Part shown: one piece after another, positions 7,043 to 12,908 of the stretch
Numbering within the stretch: position 1 is the first letter of the stretch
Layout: every line of letters begins with the position of its first letter
Position numbers and translations under genes: made by a program
The notes under the pieces: generated by a model
Seen by the model: the letters and a program-made list of their open reading frames with translations, nothing else
Told to the model about the DNA's origin: nothing
Databases searched by the model: none
DNA from: Clostridiales bacterium
GTDB lineage: Bacteria > Bacillota > Clostridia > Lachnospirales > Lachnospiraceae
Reading direction: 5' to 3'
Length of the DNA: 19,540 bases
Assembly (NCBI GenBank): GCA_019423835.1
Contig: JAHZAR010000048.1
Span: 1 to 19,540 of the forward strand

Positions 7043-7320
7043 TGGCATTAACTGCCCGTGAGTGGATTTTGCTGCCCAAAGAGGAACAGGAGATCCGTGG
7101 AAAAGAACTTTCAAGAGAGGAATGCCGTAAACTTCGTATGGAGTTAAGTGAAATTCATTTTACGGAAGAAGAAACACATCCGAGGGAATTGACAGAAGAA
7201 GAAAAAGAAAGGAATTCCAAGGCACAGTTTCATGTAATGCAGGAATTTGGGCTGCTGCCGAAAGATATTACCTGGGAAGAATGGAGAAGCAGAGGATGCC
7301 CGCTTAATTGGAGGAAATAG
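7042..7320 (+). CDS. Small acidic protein of unknown function coupled to the ADP-ribosyltransferase fusion
   Basis: The protein is 92 residues, highly charged (many E, K and R), largely helical by composition, without membrane segments or cysteine motifs; I recognise no family. Two ATG codons are possible: 7039 (overlapping the previous stop as ATGA) and 7042 (TGATG). AAAGGAGG at 7027-7034 gives 7-nt spacing to 7042, so I prefer that. The upstream extension of the frame to 7012 is the tail of the capsid gene read in another frame. It starts at the stop codon of the ADP-ribosyltransferase-bearing gene, shares its AT-rich style and is followed by a strong terminator. It may therefore be a dedicated partner such as an immunity protein, chaperone or packaging adaptor, but this rests on position only. 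Confidence 0.72.
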   Translation: MALTAREWILLPKEEQEIRGKELSREECRKLRMELSEIHFTEEETHPRELTEEEKERNSKAQFHVMQEFGLLPKDITWEEWRSRGCPLNWRK

Positions 7321-7351
7321 TTAGGTGCAGGTTGAGCGATATGATAGAATG

Positions 7352-7383
7352 ACCACCAGTCAGTAATGGCCGGTGGTATTTTT
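7352..7383 (+). terminator. Rho-independent terminator
   Basis: ACCACC (7352-7357) pairs with GGTGGT (7372-7377). After a one-base mismatch, GTCA (7359-7362) pairs with TGGC (7367-7370) with one G-U, closed by a GTAA (GNRA-type) tetraloop. A T5 tract follows at 7379-7383. It lies inside the late gene cluster, which implies antitermination or separate promoters downstream. Confidence 0.75.
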
Positions 7384-7428
7384 ATACACAATTTTATTGC
7401 TGTGGATCAGCAGCAGAAAGGAGACAAG

Positions 7429-7689
7429 ATGGATTTAAGACCTATGGAATTAAAGGACACAGCTGCAATGATGTTAAGTGAGGACTACAAGGAGCGCTTT
7501 CGGGCTGAATGCGGTCAGCTTACGATCCGCTATCAGAAGCTTAAAACCATGTTGGATAAGTGGGATCAGGGCGTACTGGACTTTAAGCCGACCTGTCCCA
7601 GAAGCACTTACAATATGCAGATTCGGGCAATGGCAGATTACATGGCAATTCTGGAAGCGAGGGCAGTAATGGAAGATATTGTATTATAG
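7429..7689 (+). CDS. Small crAss001_48-like phage protein
   Basis: The protein is 86 residues. The segment from SEDYKERFRAECGQL through IRYQKLKTMLDKW, and PTCPRSTYNMQIRAMADYM followed by ILEARAVMEDI, is the pattern I recall from proteins named crAss001_48-related, small conserved phage proteins of unknown function. The start ATG 7429 has AAAGGAG at 7417-7423. The upstream extension of the frame to 7366 runs over terminator sequence and is not coding. The gene stands alone between two strong terminators inside the structural cluster, like an independently inserted cargo gene. Such proteins are often found in early or accessory phage regions, so its place here is slightly unusual. The function is unknown. 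Confidence 0.75.
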   Translation: MDLRPMELKDTAAMMLSEDYKERFRAECGQLTIRYQKLKTMLDKWDQGVLDFKPTCPRSTYNMQIRAMADYMAILEARAVMEDIVL

Positions 7690-7716
7690 TCATAGCAAGT
7701 CATTAAATTAGCCATA

Positions 7717-7747
7717 AGCGCGCAGGAATATCCTGGGCGTTATTTTT
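7717..7747 (+). terminator. Rho-independent terminator
   Basis: The 11-position stem AGCGCGCAGGA (7717-7727) and TCCTGGGCGTT (7731-7741), with one G-G mismatch and one G-U pair, closes on a 3-nt ATA loop. TATTTTTC follows. It is the second strong terminator within 400 nt and isolates the small gene at 7429-7689. Confidence 0.75.
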
Positions 7748-7771
7748 CTGCCCGAAGGCGTTAAACTACGC

Positions 7772-7846
7772 GGAGACACCGGGGTACCAACTGTTTTGTG
7801 AGACACACATAAAACTGAATGGGGAGACACCCTAAAAACTGAAAGG
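7772..7846 (+). repeat. Three imperfect direct repeats upstream of the scaffold gene
   Basis: Three units begin GGAGACACC (7772), TGAGACACA (7799) and GGAGACACC (7823). Units two and three are 24 nt each, directly adjacent and match at 19 positions, sharing an AAAACTGAA core. Unit one shares the GGAGACACC head and an AACTG but is longer (27 nt). The last unit ends in the scaffold Shine-Dalgarno (AAAGGAG at 7842-7848). They could be slippage duplicates of a leader, or a protein- or RNA-level control element. Confidence 0.6.
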
Positions 7847-7855
7847 AGAGAAACT

Positions 7856-8533
7856 ATGAGAAAACGATTTCCAATGAATTTGCAGCTTTTTGCGGAAGGA
7901 GGGAATACAGGAAGCGGCACAGGAGGACAGAGCGGTCAGGGAGGGAGCACAGGAAGCCAGGGCATGGGGAGCGGCTCACAGGGAGGTGCTGCCGGCCAGG
8001 GCCAGCCGGGCGCGGGAGGCCGTACCGGCCTCCAGTTTGACTATGAGAAGCTGGCTGGACTGATTGCGGGAAAAACGTCTGTCACTGAGGATACGGTGCT
8101 GAAATCCTATTTTAAGCAGCAGGGCCTTTCTCAGGAAGAAATGGCCCAGGCGATTCAGGCGTTTAAAGCTCAGAAAGCGGCGAACCAGCCGGACGTGGGG
8201 GCGCTGCAGAGTCAGACAGCCCAGGCACAGAAGGCAGCCCAGGAGGCACAGCTTGAAAAGGCAGCGGTCCTGGCGGCTGTGGGACTGGGGATAGATGCAA
8301 AAACAATCCCTTATCTCATTAAAATGACGGATCTGAGCCAGGCTGTGGGACAGGACGGGAAAATCAACGAGGAGACGGTTACCAATGCTTTGAAAAAGAC
8401 ACTGGAGGATGTGCCGGGGCTGAAGCCTGCCCAGGGCAGTCAGGGAGGTTTTATCCAGATGGGGGCTTCCGGTTCAGGAAATCAGCAGCAGGCTGATGAT
8501 GCGGCGCTGAAGGCGGCGTTTGGACTGAAATAG
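7856..8533 (+). CDS. Capsid scaffolding protein
   Basis: This 225-residue protein probably guides assembly of the prohead shell and is then lost. The N-terminal motif PMNLQLFAEGG (residues 6-16) is the signature start of scaffolds in many Firmicute phages. It is followed by a long Gly/Ser/Gln-rich flexible stretch (about 15-58), an A/Q/K/E-rich coiled-coil region (about 90-140) and a C-terminal segment ending in DDAALKAAFGLK that likely binds the coat protein. The ATG at 7856 has AAAGGAG at 7842-7848. Direct repeats lie just upstream. The order scaffold, small protein, major capsid protein is standard. Confidence 0.85.
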   Translation: MRKRFPMNLQLFAEGGNTGSGTGGQSGQGGSTGSQGMGSGSQGGAAGQGQPGAGGRTGLQFDYEKLAGLIAGKTSVTEDTVLKSYFKQQGLSQEEMAQAIQAFKAQKAANQPDVGALQSQTAQAQKAAQEAQLEKAAVLAAVGLGIDAKTIPYLIKMTDLSQAVGQDGKINEETVTNALKKTLEDVPGLKPAQGSQGGFIQMGASGSGNQQQADDAALKAAFGLK

Positions 8534-8554
8534 AAGAAAGAGAGGGAAAAGGAT

Positions 8555-8836
8555 ATGGCACTGCCAAAACCGCTGAGAAAGATAGAGGTTTATCTGTATG
8601 CCCTGGCAACAGGGGAGAAGGGAGGGCTGCCAAAGGCCAGGACAAGAACAGAGTCCTATTTAAAGTATCTGGCAGAGAATCCTCCTCAGGGGCCGGCTGG
8701 TCCAAAAGGAGATGCAGGGAAAGGAGTTAAATCGATTACCCTTACAACGAATGAAATGGGCGCTGTAACAGGCGGAACCGTTACCTATACGGATGATTCT
8801 GCGTCGCCAATTACAGTTACATCAAGTCAGGGATAG
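8555..8836 (+). CDS. Collagen-like head fibre/decoration protein
   Basis: The 93-residue protein has three parts. Residues about 1-42 are helical with the motif MALPKPLRKIEVYLYALATG and a second RTRTESYLKYLAEN, a repeat type common at the start of phage head-fibre proteins. Residues about 43-56 form a short collagen-like Gly-X-Y stretch (QGPAGPKGDAGKG). The last part is a beta-rich VKSITLTTNEMGAVTGGTVTYT segment like those in phage fibre tips. GAGAGGG at 8540-8546 precedes the ATG. Position between scaffold and major capsid protein suggests a capsid surface fibre or decoration protein. The architecture is seen directly; the location on the head is inference. Confidence 0.7.
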   Translation: MALPKPLRKIEVYLYALATGEKGGLPKARTRTESYLKYLAENPPQGPAGPKGDAGKGVKSITLTTNEMGAVTGGTVTYTDDSASPITVTSSQG

Positions 8837-8853
8837 GAAAGGAAAGGTGAAAT

Positions 8854-9750
8854 ATGGCAGTTTATAGTTATGCAGAACAGTTTACTCAGTTTCTGGCCCA
8901 GAAGTATGCGAAGGAGCTTTGTTCCGACGCCCTGGCCCAGAGCAACCAGCAGGTGAAGTTTTTGAATGCGCAGACCATCAAGCTCCCCAGAATTACGGTA
9001 TCTGGATACAAGGATCATACGAGGAGCCTTGGATTTAATTCAGGCACTCTTTCCAATGACTGGGAACCGAAAAAGCTGGCACATGACAGGGATATTGAGT
9101 TCTGGATTGATCCGATGGACATTGATGAAACCAATCTGGCTCTGTCTGTGGCGAATATTCAGAATACCTTTGAGGAAGAGCAGGCGATCCCGGAGAAGGA
9201 TTCATATCGGTTTTCCAAGCTTCATGCAGAACTGACCGCTTATTCTGGAAGGATTGACAAGACCGTGGTGGATGCAGCTGTATTTCTGGAGCAGTTTGAT
9301 ACAGAGATGGCTCTGATGGATGAGGCGGGAGTTCCGGAGGAGGGGCGCATCATCTATGTGACGCCTGCCATGAATAAGATTGCAAAAGAGGCAGATGGAC
9401 TTCAGAGGGTTGTTACAGTAACCTCTCCGGTGAGCGTAAACAGAAAAGTACATAGTCTGGACGATGTGCAGATTAAGATGGTTCCGGCGGCCCGTATGAA
9501 GAGTAAATATGACTTTACAGATGGATGTGTGGCAGCGGAGGATGCAGATCAGATCAACTGGATTTTAGTCCACCCGTCCTGCGTGGTAGCAAGGGACAAA
9601 TACAGTTATATCAAACTCTTTACACCTGGGACAGACTCCAGGACGGCAGACGGTTATCTGTATCAGAACCGGTGCTATGGGGATCTGTTCCTGCTTGAGA
9701 GGAAGGCGGCCGGATGTGCCATGAATGTGACTCCTCATGCTGGCGACTAA
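8854..9750 (+). CDS. Major capsid protein
   Basis: The 298-residue protein lies directly after scaffold and head-fibre genes and before the connectors, the invariant site of the shell protein. The sequence has features of HK97-fold coats of the N4/P22-like group: an N-terminal helix (YAEQFTQFLAQKYAKELCSDAL), the LPRITVSGYKDHTR segment, an EFWIDPMDIDETN stretch, and a beta-rich C-terminal half with INWILVHPSCVVARDKY and GYLYQNRCYGDLFLL. No separate maturation protease is visible, consistent with an uncleaved coat. AAAGGTG at 8843-8849 precedes the ATG. The call rests on gene order and length as much as on motifs. Confidence 0.88.
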   Translation: MAVYSYAEQFTQFLAQKYAKELCSDALAQSNQQVKFLNAQTIKLPRITVSGYKDHTRSLGFNSGTLSNDWEPKKLAHDRDIEFWIDPMDIDETNLALSVANIQNTFEEEQAIPEKDSYRFSKLHAELTAYSGRIDKTVVDAAVFLEQFDTEMALMDEAGVPEEGRIIYVTPAMNKIAKEADGLQRVVTVTSPVSVNRKVHSLDDVQIKMVPAARMKSKYDFTDGCVAAEDADQINWILVHPSCVVARDKYSYIKLFTPGTDSRTADGYLYQNRCYGDLFLLERKAAGCAMNVTPHAGD

Positions 9751-9768
9751 AGGAGGTGAAGGCAGGAA

Positions 9769-10071
9769 ATGAAGGCAGTAAAGGGAAATAAGGTGTATAC
9801 CATTGATGAAAGGCAGAAGACATTTTATACGGACAGCGGGTTTGACATTTTGGATGATGAGGGCAGAGTGATAGCCTATGGACGCGGAAAAATGGTTCCC
9901 TATGGCGAGTTTGAAGCTTTGAAGCAGGAAAATGAGAGGCTTATAAAGGAATGTGATGCACTGAGAAGAGAGCTGGCTCAGCTTCGGGCATCTTCCGGTG
10001 ATGAGGCAGAGAAGACTCATGAAAGGGAAGGAGCAGGAAAGCGGGGAAAGAATGCAAAGGACGGTGAGTGA
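9769..10071 (+). CDS. Small coiled-coil head protein of unknown function
   Basis: The 100-residue protein has a small beta-rich N-terminal domain (VYTIDERQKTFYTDSGFDIL, then DDEGRVIAYGRGKMV), a coiled coil (about residues 50-76, EALKQENERLIKECDALRRELAQL) and a charged disordered tail. Proteins of this pattern regularly follow the major capsid protein in Clostridia siphophages. They may decorate the head or assist head completion, but no function is established to my knowledge. AGGAGG at 9751-9756 lies 12 nt before the ATG, slightly long. The stop lies 4 nt before the next start. Confidence 0.75.
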   Translation: MKAVKGNKVYTIDERQKTFYTDSGFDILDDEGRVIAYGRGKMVPYGEFEALKQENERLIKECDALRRELAQLRASSGDEAEKTHEREGAGKRGKNAKDGE

Positions 10072-10075
10072 TCAG

Positions 10076-10471
10076 ATGGGATATGAGCCTTATGCGACAG
10101 TGGAGTATTACCACAGTAAATATGGAGGAACGGCGATTCCAGACGAGGCCCTTGAACGGATGCTCCGTCAGGCCAGCCGCCATATTGATTCCCTGACCTA
10201 TAACCGGATTGCAGGCAGGGGATTTTCTCGTTTGTCGCCATTCCAGCAGGAGGTGATTCAGGAGACAGTCTGCCGGCAGGCAGATTTTGAGTATGAAAAC
10301 GCCTCTGTACTGGAGAGTATTCTGGCTTCCTACAGTGTAAACGGAGTGTCTATGGGATTCAATGGACAGGCCTGGAATGTGTTTACTGAAAAGGGAATCG
10401 CCATGAAGCGGGATGATTATGGTCTGCTGGCACAGACAGGGCTGACCTGCCGGCTGGCAGTCAGGCGGTGA
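10076..10471 (+). CDS. Head-tail connector (adaptor) protein
   Basis: The 131-residue protein is a helical adaptor expected to sit under the portal ring (gp15/gp6-like connector group). Typical segments are YATVEYYHSKYGGTAIPDE (about residues 6-24), ALERMLRQASRHIDSLTYNR (about 25-44) and the LSPFQQEVIQETVCRQADF helix. I chose ATG 10076, with GGTGAG at 10063-10068 as ribosome binding site and a start 4 nt after the previous stop. The longer frame upstream to 9998 overlaps the preceding gene and adds unrelated basic residues. The family assignment comes from order and pattern, so the exact adaptor type is less sure than the role. Confidence 0.8.
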   Translation: MGYEPYATVEYYHSKYGGTAIPDEALERMLRQASRHIDSLTYNRIAGRGFSRLSPFQQEVIQETVCRQADFEYENASVLESILASYSVNGVSMGFNGQAWNVFTEKGIAMKRDDYGLLAQTGLTCRLAVRR

Positions 10472-10806
10472 GGTGGCCTGAGCTTGTGCCGGAGTGTTTC
10501 TGCCGGACGCCGGCACAGGTGATTCTGTATGGAGAAGGTCTGACGGAGGACGGCGGGCCGGAGGTGATTTTTTCCGGGGAGATCAGGTGCAATTACCAGG
10601 ATAAGGGAAAGACAGTACTGACAGCGGAGAAAAAGCTGATTAAGCTGTCCGGATGCGCTCTTATACCCGGGGACGCTTTTCCGGAAGCGGCTGCCATCAC
10701 GGGAGGAAAAATCACGGTGTTTGGCGTTACCCGCCGGATCTGGCAGGGTGAGAAAGCCAGGAATCCGGACGGAACGGTGAATTATACGAGATTGGATGTG
10801 GAGTGA
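10468..10806 (+). CDS. Head closure / minor capsid protein 1-like connector
   Basis: The 112-residue beta-rich protein (VILYGEGLTEDGGPEVIFSG, then GGKITVFGVTRRIWQGEKAR) matches the Minor_capsid_1 pattern found in A118-like phages. It should form the stopper ring between adaptor and tail. GTG 10468 overlaps the previous stop (GTGA) with no strong Shine-Dalgarno, so translation is likely coupled. It ends in TGATG with the next gene. This four-gene run of tightly packed connectors is the usual siphovirus order. Confidence 0.75.
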   Translation: MRWPELVPECFCRTPAQVILYGEGLTEDGGPEVIFSGEIRCNYQDKGKTVLTAEKKLIKLSGCALIPGDAFPEAAAITGGKITVFGVTRRIWQGEKARNPDGTVNYTRLDVE

Positions 10807-11186
10807 TGAAGGTAAATTCCATTGTAAAGATGAATTTCGGGAGAATCCGGGAACTGAACCAGGCGGCGGTGGCAGCTCTGGAAAGGACGGCGGAGGCGCT
10901 GTACACAGAGGTTGCGCAGGCCCAGGTGATGCCCTTTGATACGGGCCATCTCCAGGAGGATGCGACGTTTGTGGAGTATAAGGATTCTGCGCAGGGAAAG
11001 GTTTCGATTATCTCTTCCACGCCGTATGCACGCCGCCTCTACTATCACCCGGAATATCAGTTCCAGACGGACGAAAATCCATTTGCCGGAGGCGAATGGT
11101 ACCAGTCATGGCTTCCGGGAGGCGTCAGCGAGAATTTTGCGAAGGAAGCGTTCCGGAAGTTTTATAAGAAGGAGGCGGATGTATAG
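10806..11186 (+). CDS. Minor capsid protein 2 / HK97 gp10-like connector
   Basis: The 126-residue protein carries the highly typical segments QVMPFDTGHLQED (about residues 41-53), STPYARRLYYHPEYQF (about 71-86) and GGEWYQSWLPGG. These are hallmarks of the Minor_capsid_2 (PF11114-type)/HK97 gp10-like family that completes the head-tail joint. I chose ATG 10806 (TGATG coupling with the previous gene) over GTG 10803, which only adds one residue. The stop TAG is immediately followed by the next ATG. Confidence 0.82.
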   Translation: MKVNSIVKMNFGRIRELNQAAVAALERTAEALYTEVAQAQVMPFDTGHLQEDATFVEYKDSAQGKVSIISSTPYARRLYYHPEYQFQTDENPFAGGEWYQSWLPGGVSENFAKEAFRKFYKKEADV

Positions 11187-11594
11187 ATGCTGACATTGGC
11201 GGATGTGAAAGACTGGCTGAAGGGTTTTCAGGTGGGGGAGCATTTCTACTGTGGGAAGATTGACAGCAAGCCGGAGAAAACCATCGGCGTGTACCAGAGG
11301 AAACCTTCCGGACAGCCCAGAGTGGCTCTGGGAGGTCTTGAAAATACCTCCTATGAGGTGAAACAGATTTCGGTTCTGGTTCACTGGAACCAGTATTCCT
11401 CCCAGACGGAGGAGGCTGCTGCAAGCCTGTATGAGAAGATCCGGATAGCAGGCGAAGAGGGTCTTACTATCGGGGATACACGGGTGTTTTTCATCCGCAT
11501 GGAGGTTCCTGAGCCAGTGGACGTGGGGACGGATGAGGGAGGCATATATGAACGGGTAATCTGGTTTGATGTGATTTATGAAAGGAGTGAATGA
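11187..11594 (+). CDS. Minor capsid protein 3 / tail terminator protein
   Basis: The 135-residue protein (MLTLADVKDWLKGFQVGEHFY, then KTIGVYQR; VLVHWNQYSSQTEEAAASLY; FFIRMEVPEPVDVGTDEGG; YERVIWFDVIYE) follows the Minor_capsid_3 pattern. Proteins of this type form the ring that ends the tail tube and joins it to the head. The start lies directly after the previous stop, with AAGGAGG at 11169-11175 at a long 11-nt spacing. The stop overlaps an ATG at 11591 as ATGA. Confidence 0.78.
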   Translation: MLTLADVKDWLKGFQVGEHFYCGKIDSKPEKTIGVYQRKPSGQPRVALGGLENTSYEVKQISVLVHWNQYSSQTEEAAASLYEKIRIAGEEGLTIGDTRVFFIRMEVPEPVDVGTDEGGIYERVIWFDVIYERSE

Positions 11595-11596
11595 GA

Positions 11597-12046
11597 ATGG
11601 CAAAGACAGGTGTATTTCCATGTTATGAAAATCAGTTTAAGGTAGGGGATGCCAAAGAAGGAGCCACCTTTATCGCAGATATGGAGACCTTTTCTGTCAG
11701 CTTTGACAACGGCGTGGAAGAGTGGACGCCGTTTGATACGGAAGGCTGGGTAAGACGCCTTTTAACGGCTAAGGGCATTACGATTTCTGTCACTGGAAAG
11801 AGAAATGTAGGGGATACAGGAAACGATTATGTGGCGGACAAGGCTTTTAAAAACGGCAGGGACGCAGAGGGGTATTTTGCCTGGACATTTCCAGATGGGA
11901 CCACGGTTTCCTGGGATATGGCCGTGATTAACGTGAAAAATATAGGCGCCGGCGATTCGACGGCAGTAGGGCCTTTGGAGTTTGATGTTCTGAGCAACGG
12001 AAAGCCGACGATTGAGAGTACTGAGTTGGAAGATGATGGGGTTTAG
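11597..12046 (+). CDS. Major tail tube protein
   Basis: The 149-residue beta-rich protein (MAKTGVFPCYENQFKVG, METFSVSFDNGVEEWTPFD, WVRRLLTAKGITISVTGKRN, WTFPDGTTVSWDMAVINV) is the tail tube (major tail) protein that polymerises around the tape measure. AAAGGAG at 11581-11587 gives 9-nt spacing to ATG 11597. The ATG at 11591 would be only 3 nt away and adds two residues. Absence of a sheath gene next to it supports a siphovirus. It comes directly before the chaperone pair, as expected. Confidence 0.87.
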   Translation: MAKTGVFPCYENQFKVGDAKEGATFIADMETFSVSFDNGVEEWTPFDTEGWVRRLLTAKGITISVTGKRNVGDTGNDYVADKAFKNGRDAEGYFAWTFPDGTTVSWDMAVINVKNIGAGDSTAVGPLEFDVLSNGKPTIESTELEDDGV

Positions 12047-12056
12047 GAGGAGAGAG

Positions 12057-12356
12057 ATGGGAAGAAAGATTGATATTACTGAGAAACTGAACTTTGAGGA
12101 AGGCCCGGTTCTTTTAATCCAGGGGAAAGAGATTCATGTCAATGACGATGCGGTGACGATGCTGTCTGTTATGCAGCTCATGGGGAAAAAGGAACCATCA
12201 GTGGGAGAGATTATGAAGGTTTATGAAAAGCTGTTCCCGGCAGCAGACCGGAAAGTGATGGAACAGGAGTTAAAGCTTCGGTTCAGCAGCCTGATTACGG
12301 TGATCAAAGAGGCGATTGAACTGATCTCGGGAGATATGACAGACCAGGGAGAGTGA
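12057..12356 (+). CDS. Tail assembly chaperone, upstream frame (G)
   Basis: The 99-residue protein (MGRKIDITEKLNFEEGPVLL, QGKEIHVNDDAVTMLSVMQL) has the length, helical content and location between tail tube and tape measure expected of the G-type tail assembly chaperone, which coats the tape measure before the tube forms. AGGAGG at 12045-12050 is 6 nt before ATG 12057. The frame upstream to 12012 overlaps the tail tube gene and is not coding. The gene ends at TGA 12354, where a frame change to the following T frame is likely, so it should make both a short form and a longer fusion. Confidence 0.82.
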   Translation: MGRKIDITEKLNFEEGPVLLIQGKEIHVNDDAVTMLSVMQLMGKKEPSVGEIMKVYEKLFPAADRKVMEQELKLRFSSLITVIKEAIELISGDMTDQGE

Positions 12357-12358
12357 TG
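12349..12358 (+). other. Putative programmed frameshift site (+1 or -2)
   Basis: The G frame ends GGA GAG TGA (12348-12356). The T frame opens right after an in-frame TGA at 12337 and has no ATG, GTG or TTG until TTG 12391, inside conserved sequence. GAGAG at 12349-12353 lets the Glu tRNA on GAG (12351-12353) re-pair perfectly with GAG two bases back. Alternatively the T of TGA is skipped (+1). Either route gives ...DQG-E-(S)-DDPYYDLFEDFEL. The window available for a shift is only 12340-12356. Confidence 0.6.
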
Positions 12359-12699
12359 ACCCGTACTACGATCTGTTTGAGGACTTTGAGTTGATCGTGT
12401 CATCGTTTCTTTCGCAGTACGGGTTTCGGATTTACTCAGACGATTTCAGGAAAATGAAGTGGGAGGAGTTCAAAGCCCTCCTTTCGGGACTGGGGCCTGA
12501 CACACCTTTGGGGAGAATGGTACAGATTCGTTCTGAGGAGGATGAGGAGCTGTTAAAGTATTTTACCCCGGAGCAGAAGCGCATCAGACGGGAGTGGAGG
12601 CTCAGAGAGGCAAAGGAAAAGCCGAAGGAGGAGCTTGATGCAGTTCTGGAGTCCCTGAAACAGGCCTTCATCCAGATGGCGGGAGGTGATACGAATTGA
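12355..12699 (+). CDS. Tail assembly chaperone, downstream frame (T, Gp15-like)
   Basis: This is the second half of the tail assembly chaperone, similar to the Gp15 family of Firmicute phages. It shows DPYYDLFEDFELIVSSFLSQYG at its start, then KMKWEEFKALLSGLGPDTPLG and MVQIRSEEDEELLKYFTPEQKRIRREWR. The conserved DLFEDFEL segment lies before the first canonical start (TTG 12391), so the product is best explained as a G-T fusion of about 213-214 residues made by frameshifting at 12349-12356. The start given is the first codon after a +1 shift. Reinitiation at TTG 12391 (GAGG at 12379-12382) is a weaker alternative and would lose conserved residues. It overlaps the zinc-finger gene at its 3' end. 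Confidence 0.75.
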   Translation, partial: DDPYYDLFEDFELIVSSFLSQYGFRIYSDDFRKMKWEEFKALLSGLGPDTPLGRMVQIRSEEDEELLKYFTPEQKRIRREWRLREAKEKPKEELDAVLESLKQAFIQMAGGDTN

Positions 12700-12862
12700 G
12701 AGGATAAGGGAAGAGAAACAGAGGGAAAAACGGGAAAAGGTGCGCTGCCCCTTCTGCGGGTATCCGGTCAACGCCTTTCGGGCGGAGGATGCCTCCTGCA
12801 GAGGGGTATTTTTTAAGTGCAAGAACAGGAATTGCAGGAAGGAATTTGAATTAAAAATCTAG
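12686..12862 (+). CDS. Com-like small zinc-finger protein
   Basis: The 58-residue protein was found by reading the gap between chaperone and tape measure. It has a basic helix (about residues 3-20) followed by RCPFCGYP (C21, C24), C38, and FFKCKNRNCRKEFEL (C45, C50). The CxxC and CxxxxC pairs look like a zinc ribbon of the type found in phage Mu Com, a translational activator that binds RNA. Com-like genes are common in Clostridia prophages. The start is odd: the only canonical codon, GTG 12686, overlaps GGGAGG (12681-12686). At proper spacing (8 nt) the frame has ATT 12695, which would give a product beginning at I4. Nucleic-acid binding is likely; a role in late gene translation is inference. 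Confidence 0.72.
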   Translation: MIRIERIREEKQREKREKVRCPFCGYPVNAFRAEDASCRGVFFKCKNRNCRKEFELKI

Positions 12863-12908
12863 GACGCTGTGCCCATGTGCCTGTCCATTAAAAGGCAGGT
12901 GAATGGGT

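Noticed and set aside
7772..7846. Direct repeats considered as a CRISPR array
   Set aside because: Units two and three are adjacent without spacers, the units are imperfect and there are no cas genes.
9998..10075. N-terminal extension of the head-tail adaptor
   Set aside because: It overlaps the preceding gene, adds unrelated basic residues and lacks a spaced ribosome binding site; ATG 10076 is better placed.
12012..12056. Upstream start for the first chaperone frame
   Set aside because: It lies inside the tail tube gene, whereas AGGAGG at 12045-12050 serves ATG 12057.
12356..12394. ATG overlapping the chaperone stop (TGATG) as start of the second chaperone frame
   Set aside because: It is in a different frame and ends after about a dozen codons, so it cannot make the Gp15-like product.
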